A stretch of 37,671 bases of DNA from an uncultured Hungatella sp. (GTDB lineage: Bacteria > Bacillota > Clostridia > Lachnospirales > Lachnospiraceae), in contig CATLBO010000022.1 of NCBI GenBank assembly GCA_949879025.1, positions 1-37,671 on the forward strand. The letters are read 5' to 3'. Numbering within the stretch: the first letter of the stretch is position 1; each line of letters opens with the position of its first letter. The translations under genes were made by a program, and so were the position numbers. Under the pieces are notes generated by a model that ran no database searches, was not told the origin of the DNA, and worked only from the letters and a program-made list of their open reading frames with translations. Shown piece by piece: positions 25,415-33,172 of the stretch.

Positions 25415-27439
25415 TTATTTACCCATAACTGATTTGCCAGCTGTACGGCCAGATGTCATAGCTTCAAGCAAACCAGCAACTGTACGTCCGCCAGTAACCT
25501 CACCGGCAGCGTATAATCCAGGAATTGCATTGCCGTCAGTACCAATGACTTCAGTACTTATATTAACCTTTAAGCCGCCTTTCGTAATGTGAGCGGAAGG
25601 AGTTCTTGCTCCGGCATAGAAAGGAGCTTCAAAGATACCAGGGTTACCATTAGGGTTAATAAAGTCGCCGCCAAAAGAAGCACGATTGAATTCCGGGTCA
25701 GAACCTGTCTTAACAGCTTCGTTGAATTTTTCGATGGTTTCAACGAAAGCCGCAGAATCAACACCGAGCAATTCGGCTAATTCTTCTAAAGTATCAGCTT
25801 TCACAACGATACCTGCATCTATTAAATCCTGAATATTTTGTCCGCCATAAGTGGTACCATCTTCGCCGACACCGGCATTGTTTTTATCACATACCATATA
25901 GAAAATTCCGTCTGTCTGAGCTAAAGCGGCATTTGAAAGCGTATCTCTGTCAGAAAGTTCATTTACAAATCGCTTGCCTTCTTTATTAACATACAAGTTT
26001 GTACCTGTACCGATGAACGGATATGCATCACCGGTTTTTGGATCGCAAGTTGGTACTAACTGTAAATGTCCCATGTCAACAACATCAGCGCCCACTTCTA
26101 ATGCCATTTTAATTCCGTCACCAACCATAGCCGGATCATTGTCGGTTTGTAATTTTGAAACGTCAGCCCATCTTCCGTCAGAATATTCAATTAACATCTC
26201 TTTATTGGCTGAGAAACCGCCGGTAGCTAAAACGACACCCTTATTAGCGTTTAATGTATATTCGGTTCCGTCAGAAGCAGTGCCTTTAACACCTACAACT
26301 TTACCGTCAGCAGTAAGTAATTCATTTGCTCTAACTTCTTTAATGATCTCTACATTGTAATTCTTCTCTTCGATTGCATCTGTAAATACTGAAATGAATC
26401 CATCTCCGCCATGTGCTGAAACGGAGGAGAACCATCTGGGCCATGTATCACCTAATAATAAACTGGGTGAATCCGTCCAGTCAAATCCCAGTTCACTTAA
26501 CCATTCTTTCGTTGGTTTAGATTTAGATACTAAATCATATAATAATTCCGGATCAGCAGCCTGACTGAATCTGAAGAAGTATTGTAATGCCATGTATTCT
26601 AATGAATCATAAACCTGAGTTTTACCTTCGGCTTTATAAGCTTCAATATCTTCAGCTACTTTCTTCTGCCAGCTCTTAACTACTTCATTGTCAGTTTCTC
26701 TGGCAATCAAGCCTTCGATTTCAGCCATCTGACCATCTGTCATTTCATGAATTGCGATGGCCTCCGGGTCGCAGGAAGCATAACCGCCGCCTGTACGAAC
26801 CGTATTACCACCGATATAAGCGTTCTTTTCAATAACAATTACGGATGCGCCTTCTTCAGCAGCAGATGTAGCAGCCGCTAAACCAGCTCCGCCGGCTCCA
26901 ACTACGATAACGTCGGTTTCTTTTACAACTGCCTCCCCTGCAGCTTCGTTATCGGCAACTTCTACTTTCTTTAGCGCTTCGGCATCTCCGCCGGCTTGGT
27001 TTACCGCATCAGCAACCGCATTAAGAATTGCATTACTTGTGTTAGTTGCACCTGTAATAGCATCAATGTTCAATGATTGATTTGCTATAATCAATTCCGG
27101 AATTTTTGCGATAGGAGCATCCGAAATACCTGGTGTCTCACCATGCTCTTTTACTTCGATCGATTTGATGACATCAGCATCAAAAGTAACTTCTACAGTT
27201 ACATCACCATTATTTCCTTTGGCTGTAGCGGTATAAGTACCCGCAGTGTATGTTCCGCCACCAGTTTCTTCTCCATCGTTCCCTTCAGCCGCAGTCGTAT
27301 CAGTAGCAGTTGTAGCAGCCGTAGTATCTGTACCTGCTGTTCCACTGGTACTTTCTTCTTTTTGGCCACAGGCTGCCAGGCTAACGGACATCATTGCAGT
27401 TAAGCCAAATAATAAAATTTTTCTTCCTGCGCTTTTCAT
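25415..27439 (-). CDS. Exported lipoprotein flavoprotein reductase (FMN-binding plus FAD fumarate-reductase-like)
   Basis: A 674-residue exported flavoprotein. The signal peptide ends in the lipobox SLAAC (Cys24), then a Thr/Ala/Glu-rich linker (27-62). An FMN-binding domain (about 65-150) carries the flavin-attachment motif DAITGATNTS (126-135), where an ApbE-type flavin transferase would link FMN to a Thr. A FAD_binding_2/flavocytochrome-c-type domain (about 172-674) has the dinucleotide loop VVGAGGAGLAAATSAAEEGA, NELSDRD, SAHITKGGLKVN and LYAAGEVTGGRTVAG. The usual fumarate-reductase arginine region (GANRLGG) is replaced by GLLEAMTSGR, so fumarate is not necessarily the acceptor; a urocanate- or enoate-type anaerobic respiratory reductase is plausible. 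TTTAGGAGGG precedes the ATG. Its base composition is visibly more A/T-rich than the AKR/PTS region. Confidence 0.9.
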   Translation of the reverse strand: MKSAGRKILLFGLTAMMSVSLAACGQKEESTSGTAGTDTTAATTATDTTAAEGNDGEETGGGTYTAGTYTATAKGNNGDVTVEVTFDADVIKSIEVKEHGETPGISDAPIAKIPELIIANQSLNIDAITGATNTSNAILNAVADAVNQAGGDAEALKKVEVADNEAAGEAVVKETDVIVVGAGGAGLAAATSAAEEGASVIVIEKNAYIGGNTVRTGGGYASCDPEAIAIHEMTDGQMAEIEGLIARETDNEVVKSWQKKVAEDIEAYKAEGKTQVYDSLEYMALQYFFRFSQAADPELLYDLVSKSKPTKEWLSELGFDWTDSPSLLLGDTWPRWFSSVSAHGGDGFISVFTDAIEEKNYNVEIIKEVRANELLTADGKVVGVKGTASDGTEYTLNANKGVVLATGGFSANKEMLIEYSDGRWADVSKLQTDNDPAMVGDGIKMALEVGADVVDMGHLQLVPTCDPKTGDAYPFIGTGTNLYVNKEGKRFVNELSDRDTLSNAALAQTDGIFYMVCDKNNAGVGEDGTTYGGQNIQDLIDAGIVVKADTLEELAELLGVDSAAFVETIEKFNEAVKTGSDPEFNRASFGGDFINPNGNPGIFEAPFYAGARTPSAHITKGGLKVNISTEVIGTDGNAIPGLYAAGEVTGGRTVAGLLEAMTSGRTAGKSVMGK

Positions 27440-27489
27440 AATTCCCTCCTAAATTATAGTTTTAGCGTATCGAATCTCTCATTTTTTCA

Positions 27490-27622
27490 TTATAGTTACT
27501 ATAAACGAATTGCTTATAAAAACTATAAAGAATAAGCACCATGAGAATGAACCATACAATTTGTTTGAATATTCCCATAAAATATTCTAATTAGATTATA
27601 TCAAATATTAAAATATTGCCAA
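27490..27622 (-). promoter_or_regulatory. Promoter and leader inverted repeat of the flavoprotein gene
   Basis: On the minus strand TTGGCA (27622-27617), 16 bases, TATAAT (27600-27595). The leader is about 150 bases long and contains a large inverted repeat, TTATAGTT (27490-27497) / AACTATAA (27521-27528), that could be an operator or an mRNA hairpin. Confidence 0.55.
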
Positions 27623-27705
27623 TTTGTTATTCTTCGTTGTTTGTGTCAAGTAATCGTTGGTACTTTTTCACATACAATCTGCCGTCTGTATGCATACCCG
27701 GGTAT

Positions 27706-27731
27706 TAAATTCCCCGCAGCTGGCTGTGGGG
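27706..27731 (-). terminator. Weak terminator after the iron-sulfur fragment
   Basis: On the minus strand CCCCACAGC pairs with GCTGCGGGG (one mismatch), followed by AATTTAA, 10 bases after the stop at 27741. Confidence 0.4.
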
Positions 27732-27740
27732 TAAGCTGTT

Positions 27741-28064
27741 TTATTCTTTATCAAATTCTTCCGAAACATTTTTAAGCAGAGAAATAATCTCCAGATGCTG
27801 AGGACATACTCCCTCGCACTGGCCGCACCCGATGCAGGCTGATGCCGTTCCGTGTCCGTCCCTTGTGTGATTTTTATACCAGGTCTCGTACCTACGGCTG
27901 GGGCCGTAGGTCTTGATACTGTTATACGCCGTAAACAGATCAGGAATCTGGATACTCATAGGACAGCCCGGCACACAATACCTACCCCCTGTGCAGGGAA
28001 TGGTGGGAAAGGACAGCACCTGTGAGGTCACTTCTTTTACCAGGCCATATTCCTCCTGATTCAT
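27741..28064 (-). pseudogene. C-terminal 4Fe-4S fragment of a ferredoxin-type aldo/keto reductase
   Basis: A 107-codon open frame with no ribosome site. It corresponds to the iron-sulfur tail of 4Fe-4S aldo/keto reductases: NQEEYGLVKEV, then CTGGRYCVPGCPMSIQIPDL, then ACIGCGQCEGVCPQHLEI. The first cluster motif should be CTGCRYC; the second Cys is changed to Gly by one base. The reductase barrel of about 250 residues is missing, and homology stops a few bases before the preceding open frame (28074). It is therefore a fragment left by a rearrangement, with a further inactivating change. Confidence 0.7.
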
Positions 28065-28073
28065 GGGAGCAAA

Positions 28074-28403
28074 CTAATTCGGAACCTCTATTATTTTCTC
28101 AATTTTATAAAGCAGTTTACGAAAGTCAATCAAAATCGGAATTTCAAACGGATATAATTCCGGTTCATCTATTGGAAGTTTTATCTTAAGAAGCATTGTA
28201 TGTATATCTTCAAGCTCCTTTAATGGTAAATCTTTACGTTCTATATAATAAGAAACCTTTTGTGTCAAATCCGTAAGACCAGCAATATTACCATATCGAA
28301 TATCACCAATTTCATCAACATATTGATCCGTTCTTGGCAAAGAGTTCTGCCAACTACTCATCTGTTTTTGGCCTTCTAATTCAGCATTAATTTTAGCTAA
28401 CAT
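28074..28403 (-). CDS. Small hypothetical protein
   Basis: A 109-residue soluble, charged protein starting MLAKINAELEGQKQMSSW and ending RKLLYKIEKIIEVPN. It is mostly predicted helix, with no motif that I recognise and no membrane segment. The ribosome site is weak (GATGGGA about 13 bases upstream). It sits upstream of the AKR fragment and downstream of the HepT-MntA cluster, in an A/T-rich segment, so it may be an accessory or immunity-type gene of the mobile region. Confidence that it is a real gene is moderate. Confidence 0.5.
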   Translation of the reverse strand: MLAKINAELEGQKQMSSWQNSLPRTDQYVDEIGDIRYGNIAGLTDLTQKVSYYIERKDLPLKELEDIHTMLLKIKLPIDEPELYPFEIPILIDFRKLLYKIEKIIEVPN

Positions 28404-28534
28404 CTGAGCAGTATCCCATCTGTTTTGCGAACTTTTTGATGGAATGTTGGATTTATGCGGGGTTGAGAGGGGTTCTGTTTTGAGTTTACCAGTTTTCGAG
28501 ATGGTAAAGAATTTTTGCCTCTTATTTTCTTCCC

Positions 28535-28600
28535 TAAATCCAATGGTTTTAAAAATTGGTAAATCCGTTTTGAAAGTTGGTAAAACTGCTTTTCTGCTAT
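28535..28600. repeat. Short direct repeats in an otherwise empty gap
   Basis: The gap 28404-28654 contains no convincing gene. It holds two copies of TTGGTAAA exactly 21 bases apart (28556 and 28577), with a looser related element before them and an inverted TTTACCA further left (28487-28493). Two helical turns between copies suggest a protein binding site, but no partner can be named. Confidence 0.4.
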
Positions 28601-28654
28601 ATACAGAAGAAACAAGCGAAGTTTTCCCCTTTTACTTCCCCTAACTATCCAACA

Positions 28655-29083
28655 TCATTCCTCAAGAACTTTAAACTGCTTCATGCAGTATGTTTCAGTC
28701 AATTTTATAAATTCATCTGCTACGGCAACCTGCCTTTCAGATTCTTCCCGACTGGCAATATAAAAATCATCATAGTCACTCGCATGACGAATTTCTTCAG
28801 CCTCACCGATTTTTCTCCCTATCTCTCTGGGAAAAATCTCATTTTTAACATAGTCCTTATTAAAATTTGCGATAGCATCTTTATGGTGTTTATAAGATTT
28901 TTCGCTCAACGCATGAATCGCATTGATTGCATGAAAAATAGCATAGTAAGCTCGATTATTTGCTCCCTTATATTCCTCTGCCGCCAATAATATTCTTGCT
29001 GATTTCAAATCAGCTTTAGCGGTCTGGAGCCGATAAAGCACAAGGTCTTTTCTCGTTCCAATATCTTTTTTAGGACGCTCCAT
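28655..29083 (-). CDS. hepT: HEPN-domain toxin (HepT-like)
   Basis: A 142-residue all-helical HEPN protein. The putative RNase motif R-x6-H is R44 to H51 in NRAYYAIFHAINAIHAL, the typical Rx(4-6)H arrangement with the YYA-FH context of HepT proteins. It would act as a ribonuclease toxin, or as the target of the partner's nucleotidyl transfer. The start at 29083 is chosen because GAAGGGG lies about 9 bases before it; it overlaps the end of the MNT gene by 14 bases. The MNT gene comes first and HEPN second. In the studied MntA-HepT system MntA adds AMP residues to a HepT tyrosine; the YYA context here is compatible with that. Confidence 0.85.
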   Translation of the reverse strand: MERPKKDIGTRKDLVLYRLQTAKADLKSARILLAAEEYKGANNRAYYAIFHAINAIHALSEKSYKHHKDAIANFNKDYVKNEIFPREIGRKIGEAEEIRHASDYDDFYIASREESERQVAVADEFIKLTETYCMKQFKVLEE

Positions 29084-29411
29084 ATAAAACCACCCCTTCT
29101 TTATTAATATTTGCATAAAACGGATAATTAACTATCCATTTTCTAAAATGATCCTCACTCTTGGCAATAGGCTTTATATCCAAGTCATTATCCAGATTAA
29201 AATCAAAGGTCATATAGGAAAGCTGCTGGCTGTACACCTTTAAGTCCATATCAGACATATCAAGCAATATCATAATATCTATGTCTGAGTCTGCTTTGAA
29301 ATCGCCTCTGGCATAAGAGCCATACAAAATTATCTTGCGTAAATGCGTACCATATATCTTTTTGATTTCTGCAATATACTGTTCTATCACTCTTTTCATT
29401 GACTGTGGCAT
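29070..29411 (-). CDS. mntA: Minimal nucleotidyltransferase antitoxin (MntA-like)
   Basis: A 113-residue minimal nucleotidyltransferase. The signature GSYARGDFKADSDIDIMI (31-48) has the Gly-Ser pair and the two catalytic Asp residues, D43 and D45. It lacks a separate sensor domain, as expected for MNT proteins. It would transfer nucleotides (AMP in the known system) onto the HepT partner and so silence it. The ATG at 29411 is preferred over an earlier in-frame TTG because AGGAGG lies 7 bases before it. It overlaps the HEPN gene by 14 bases, as is usual for the pair. Confidence 0.88.
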   Translation of the reverse strand: MPQSMKRVIEQYIAEIKKIYGTHLRKIILYGSYARGDFKADSDIDIMILLDMSDMDLKVYSQQLSYMTFDFNLDNDLDIKPIAKSEDHFRKWIVNYPFYANINKEGVVLYGAS

Positions 29412-29473
29412 AGCCATACCTCCTGCCGATTGCAATCAGTTGCTTTAATCATATATACTATCAGTATGTCCTA

Positions 29474-29502
29474 TATTCTAATTTATTGCTTCTCTGTGTC
29501 AA
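29474..29502 (-). promoter_or_regulatory. Promoter of the mntA-hepT pair
   Basis: On the minus strand a perfect TTGACA (29502-29497) followed, after 17 bases, by AGAATA (29479-29474), in A/T-rich DNA about 60 bases before the mntA start. Confidence 0.45.
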
Positions 29503-29540
29503 TATATTTTCACTCTGTTTTACAAACTAGTAAATGGCAT

Positions 29541-30170
29541 TTATTTCAAATACATCCTTTCAGATAAATACTCTTCAAATTTCAAAATCATAAGGTCAAA
29601 AATTTCTTGTAACATGCTAATCTTATCCGAAATATTCACATACTCCACAGTTATCCCATTTTCACCATGTGCTATTCTATTTCTTTGATTAACCAATTGA
29701 TTGATTTCTCCTTGATACTTTGTCAAACAATTCTCCATTCCAAATTTCCCCAAAATTACAACCAATTGTTTATAATTCAAATTAGATTTAGCAGTAAGCA
29801 ATGCTGGATCTATATATAATGCTCTATCATAGTTTTCTGTAAACTTTTGAGCGAACTGGCAGGTTTGCTCAAAACTTTGCTTACCTGCAAGGGGCTTTAA
29901 TATGTCTTGTAAAGAAAATGCATACAATTCATTACGAACTAGTTTTTTATCCAAATGCAAATCATTTAAAAACGAAATAAGTTGCTTAAAACTTTCAACA
30001 ATAAAACCTTCCCAATGAGCATATATGTATGGAATACACATTCTATAATATTGATTTTTAACTTTTGGGGGATAAGTATTCAACGCTAAAATTCCAACTT
30101 TTTTCAAATCTTCCAGTTCTCTCATACGCCATTCTCTACTAGCTATTATTTCATTAGTAAGTGGATGCAT
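29541..30170 (-). CDS. MAE_28990/MAE_18760-like HEPN protein
   Basis: A 209-residue HEPN-family protein of the MAE_28990/MAE_18760 type. It has a conserved YAHWEGFIVESF helix and a C-terminal RNase-type motif, R163-x4-H168 in NQRNRIAHGENGI. It would be a predicted RNase (or nucleic-acid-binding toxin) kept in check by, or activated through, its partner. It begins 2 bases after the stop of the DUF262 gene, with GGAGG inside the end of that gene, so the two are translated as a unit. Base composition is lower in G+C than the metabolic region. No nuclease activity is known for this exact pair as far as I can tell. Confidence 0.82.
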   Translation of the reverse strand: MHPLTNEIIASREWRMRELEDLKKVGILALNTYPPKVKNQYYRMCIPYIYAHWEGFIVESFKQLISFLNDLHLDKKLVRNELYAFSLQDILKPLAGKQSFEQTCQFAQKFTENYDRALYIDPALLTAKSNLNYKQLVVILGKFGMENCLTKYQGEINQLVNQRNRIAHGENGITVEYVNISDKISMLQEIFDLMILKFEEYLSERMYLK

Positions 30171-30172
30171 TT

Positions 30173-31252
30173 TTATGCCTCCAATATTCCTAACAAAATC
30201 TGTTTTGCAATTTTAACTTTGTTTGTTATGCTCGTAGGATTACTGCTAGCTGAACCAACATATCTTGTAAATTCTTTTCTTTCCTTTAACTCCGCAATTC
30301 TTTTTCCTAATTCATCGATATTTATTTGTGATAGATTTGCACTTTCTTCTGATAAGCTTAACATTATTGCATCATACATACTTGTCGTAAAATATCTTCT
30401 TCCAAGCTTAAAAATATATTTCTCTTTTAACCCTTTAAGAACATTCATAATATTTTCAAACAGTTGTCTATCACTATTAACTATACTTTCATTAAACTCC
30501 CTACACTGGCTTTCTAAATAATCGTCCATATAATCCTGTATATTAGCTTGAGCATATCTAGTTCCTTGGTTCTTCAAAGTCAAGTATCTCAACACTAATT
30601 CTTCATAATACATCATCTCTTCATTTAATGTACTAATATTTACTATTTCTCTAAAAATCTCATTATTAGATAACTCTGCCACAAAATTACTATATCTACT
30701 ATCCAAACCTCTAAAAATACAATTTCGTATTTCTTGTCTTGACAAACCTTCTCCACCTGTATTTAATCTCTTAAAAAGTTCATACCGCATTTTGAATTCA
30801 CTTTCTTTAAGGATTATTTCCACTCTACATGGTGTACGTTTTATTTGAAGTTTATACTCTAATGGCAGAGTATCTATAGTAATGCCTTTTAGCCCCTTTA
30901 TTAAACTCCCCTCAACTAATTCTAGCCCATTTTTAGGATATGGATCTCCATTTTCATCTTTAAGTTCATTAAAAAATGCCAAAACTGTGGAAACTCTTTG
31001 AAGACCGTCAATTAATTCCCATTTACCATCTGGATTAGTTGCCACAAATATTGAGGGAAAAGGAATTCCCAATAATATTGATTCAATAAAATCAGACTGC
31101 CTCTGCTCATCCCACCTGAATGCCCTTTGATATTCTGGAGATATTATTATTTCCTTATCTTTATACATATTGATTATTTCTCCAAAAGACATATCCATTC
31201 TTTCAGATTTTATCTCTTGACGATACTTTTGAATTTCATCGCTAATATCCAT
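30173..31252 (-). CDS. DUF262 (GmrS/ParB-like) protein lacking an HNH domain
   Basis: A 359-residue DUF262 protein. The N-terminal ParB-fold NTP-binding region has ISPEYQRAFRWDEQRQSDFI (38-57) and the conserved DGxQR motif as IDGLQRVST (81-89). The stretch IFRGLDSRYSNFVAELSNNE and the helical C-terminus complete the DUF262 part. The DUF1524 HNH nuclease domain that follows in GmrSD and BrxU enzymes is absent; total length is about 60% of those. The adjacent HEPN protein could take its place as effector. GGAGG precedes the ATG, after an A/T-rich upstream region. The two genes look like a self-contained defence or toxin-antitoxin unit. Confidence 0.88.
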   Translation of the reverse strand: MDISDEIQKYRQEIKSERMDMSFGEIINMYKDKEIIISPEYQRAFRWDEQRQSDFIESILLGIPFPSIFVATNPDGKWELIDGLQRVSTVLAFFNELKDENGDPYPKNGLELVEGSLIKGLKGITIDTLPLEYKLQIKRTPCRVEIILKESEFKMRYELFKRLNTGGEGLSRQEIRNCIFRGLDSRYSNFVAELSNNEIFREIVNISTLNEEMMYYEELVLRYLTLKNQGTRYAQANIQDYMDDYLESQCREFNESIVNSDRQLFENIMNVLKGLKEKYIFKLGRRYFTTSMYDAIMLSLSEESANLSQINIDELGKRIAELKERKEFTRYVGSASSNPTSITNKVKIAKQILLGILEA

Positions 31253-31384
31253 ATAAACTTTCCTCCTTTTACCACTTATATTTCCCTATATAAAAATATC
31301 TTTTATTGATATAATATATTAGCAGTAGCATCTTCTTATATTCCAATTAAATGAGTTTTTATATTATACCCTCTAATCATTTTT

Positions 31385-31405
31385 TTCAAAACCGAATTTT
31401 TCGGC
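31385..31405 (-). terminator. Terminator after the integrase remnant
   Basis: On the minus strand CCGAA (31404-31400) and TTCGG (31396-31392) pair around AAA; TTTT follows. It would isolate the DUF262 operon from upstream integrative-element genes. The gap 31253-31440 otherwise shows only the A/T-rich promoter region. Confidence 0.5.
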
Positions 31406-31440
31406 TTCCAATTTTAGCAAATGATGGTGTTCTTCCAACT

Positions 31441-31692
31441 TTAATTTTTCCTGTCAGTGTCAGTTATCCAAATCCGTTTTCTTATTATTTTCATTCCCCA
31501 TTTCTTCCGGTTCCATCGCCCTCCCAATTTTCCCAGCTTCTTCCTGATATTTGCTCTCCGACACATGGGTATAGATATCAATGGTTGTGCTGTAATGCTG
31601 GTGCCCCATAATGCTCTGCGCCACTTTGGGGGCTGCATCCCTGCCTCAAAGCAGTGGCTGCAAAAAGTATGCCGGATCGTATGTGGATACAT
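31441..31692 (-). pseudogene. Decayed second copy of the integrase 3' end
   Basis: Positions 31692-31505 repeat the 3' end of the complete integrase gene (about 33429-33245) with only scattered base changes: MYPHTIRHTFCSHCFEAGMQ matches MYPHAIRHTFCSRCFEAGMQ. A run of five G residues (on the plus strand, about 31627) where the intact gene has three shifts the frame, so the catalytic tyrosine segment (STTIDIYTHVSESKYQEE) is read only in another frame. Upstream similarity ends right at the MYPH codon. It is a dead copy left by recombination. Confidence 0.8.
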
Positions 31693-31724
31693 GAGTCACA
31701 AGTACAGATAGCATTCCGCAAAAT

Positions 31725-31940
31725 CTATCCTTTCAACATCCCTGCATACTTAACCTTTTCCTCTTTTGGTACCTTCAATGCCTCCATTGCCTGCTCTGCC
31801 GTCAGCTTCAAAGTCTCCATCAAATTCCGGATCGCATTTAATGTTGTTGTTTCTATACCTCGCTCTAGGCCAATCGCAATTCCTCTCTCCTCTACCCCTT
31901 TACTCAGATTACACATAACTACTGCTTTCTCGCTTTCCAA
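31725..31940 (-). pseudogene. Tandem copy of the 3' end of the PD-(D/E)XK gene
   Basis: An open frame beginning with TTG immediately after the TAA of the 31941 gene, in the same frame. It encodes LESEKAVVMCNLSKGVEERG and continues as a near-exact copy of the last 78 residues of that gene, minus 7 residues of the MERG repeats. It has no ribosome site of its own and only the C-terminal tail, so it is probably a duplication remnant; it could be translated only by readthrough or reinitiation. Confidence 0.75.
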
Positions 31941-32939
31941 TTAGCTCTTCAACATCCCTGTATACTTAACCTTTTCCTCTTCCGGTACCTTCAACGCCTC
32001 CATCGCCTGCTCTGCTGTCAGCTTCAAAGTCTCCATCAAATTCCGGATCGCATTTAATGTTGCTGCCTCCAAACCACGTTCCATACCACGTTCCATACCA
32101 CGCTCCAAGCCAATTGCAATTCCTCTTTCCTCTACCCCTTTACTCAGGTTACACATAGCCGACACCTCACTCTCTAATGTCTTTGTCATCGCAATATCAA
32201 AATCTTCCTGCAGGATTTTCTTCTTCTCTTCCGCCTCTTTTTCTGAAGACAAAAGCACATCCAGCAGTTTTAATATCCCTGTATAATTATTATCTCCTGC
32301 ATGACCCAGGCAGATCATGACCACAGTTAACAGATCATAATTTTCTTTCTGTTCTAACACCTGGCCTACCAGATTTTCTTCCTGAACACAGTATCTGGTG
32401 ATCGTATTCTCTCTCTTCTTTGGCGGATTGGGACATATCCATATGGAATATACCTTCCTTATCTTCTCATAATGGGTTTCCGTAAATTCCGAACCGTACT
32501 GGGAAGAGATCATCCGGCTGCAATAATACAACGCTCTCTTAATGATCGGATATCCTGGATAAAAATCATTTTGCGCTTCTACGTTGATGATCAGGCGGAT
32601 CGTCTCTCCGGTTCCCGGAACGGTTGCCAGAAAACGGATATCATAAGTGATCGTTCCTTCCTGTATCGTACTGTCCTCGTTCTTCGCTCCCCGGATCTGT
32701 TCACTGCCCTCATATCCATCTTCATCCGGATTGACAGCTGCTTCTGCAATCTGAGGGATTCCCTCTATATATCTTTCCGCTATCTCCTTGATACTATGGG
32801 CCTTATACTCTTCCATACAGCTTTTCATGATCCACGCCAGAATGACCTTATTGGCCAGGAGCCGTTTACATGCTGCATCATAAGCGGCCTTTTCACCTGC
32901 CGCTGTAATATTTTTTGCCAGTATATTCTCAATCTCCAT
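31941..32939 (-). CDS. Rpn-family/PD-(D/E)XK nuclease 'transposase'
   Basis: A 332-residue member of the Rpn/PD-(D/E)XK 'transposase' family. The nuclease core has D100 (GTITYDIRF) and the E121-x-Q123 pair (LIINVEAQNDFYPGYP), followed by KRALYYCSRMISSQYG and VYSIWICPNPPKKRENTITR. The C-terminus contains a variable repeat (GLERGMERGMERGLEAA), typical of these proteins and often changing copy number. Rpn proteins are DNA endonucleases that promote RecA-independent recombination. AAAGGAG precedes the ATG. It lies downstream of the integrase in the same direction; its 3' end is duplicated right behind it. Confidence 0.88.
   Translation of the reverse strand: MEIENILAKNITAAGEKAAYDAACKRLLANKVILAWIMKSCMEEYKAHSIKEIAERYIEGIPQIAEAAVNPDEDGYEGSEQIRGAKNEDSTIQEGTITYDIRFLATVPGTGETIRLIINVEAQNDFYPGYPIIKRALYYCSRMISSQYGSEFTETHYEKIRKVYSIWICPNPPKKRENTITRYCVQEENLVGQVLEQKENYDLLTVVMICLGHAGDNNYTGILKLLDVLLSSEKEAEEKKKILQEDFDIAMTKTLESEVSAMCNLSKGVEERGIAIGLERGMERGMERGLEAATLNAIRNLMETLKLTAEQAMEALKVPEEEKVKYTGMLKS
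32074..32109 (-). repeat. Three 12-bp coding repeats (MERG units)
   Basis: CCACGTTCCATA occurs twice in a row and a third time as CCACGCTCCAAG. These encode MERG, MERG and LERG units in the PD-(D/E)XK gene. The tandem copy at 31725-31940 has only one unit, showing copy-number change. Confidence 0.85.
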
Positions 32940-33017
32940 AAAACAGGCTCCTTTCTGCTATCCCTATTTTAACATATGTATCTCTGATAAGCTATATTTT
33001 TCAATAAAACAGCTCAT

Positions 33018-33042
33018 AAAAGAAAAAGGGAGACGGTTTCCC
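33018..33042 (-). terminator. Possible terminator after the integrase
   Basis: On the minus strand GGGAAACCGTCTCCC can form a short stem and is followed by TTTTTCTTT. The rest of 32940-33172 holds no gene; an attachment site would be expected about here, but none can be recognised without the other end. Confidence 0.35.
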
Positions 33043-33172
33043 GTATAGTCCACCTGTCAGCATTTACGTTTCCACCCTTCTTCTTTTGCTGTTACATCCA
33101 ATCATAGCTTATTACAGATTATTATTTTCTTAAATTATATGCAGTCAGCCCCCGAAAATCAATACATCCCCC

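Noticed and set aside
28397-28615. A 72-codon minus-strand open frame
   Set aside because: Basic, low-complexity product with no ribosome site in a repeat-containing gap.
33043-33172. Attachment site of the integrative element
   Set aside because: A site is expected downstream of int, but no matching direct repeat could be recognised at the other end within the window.
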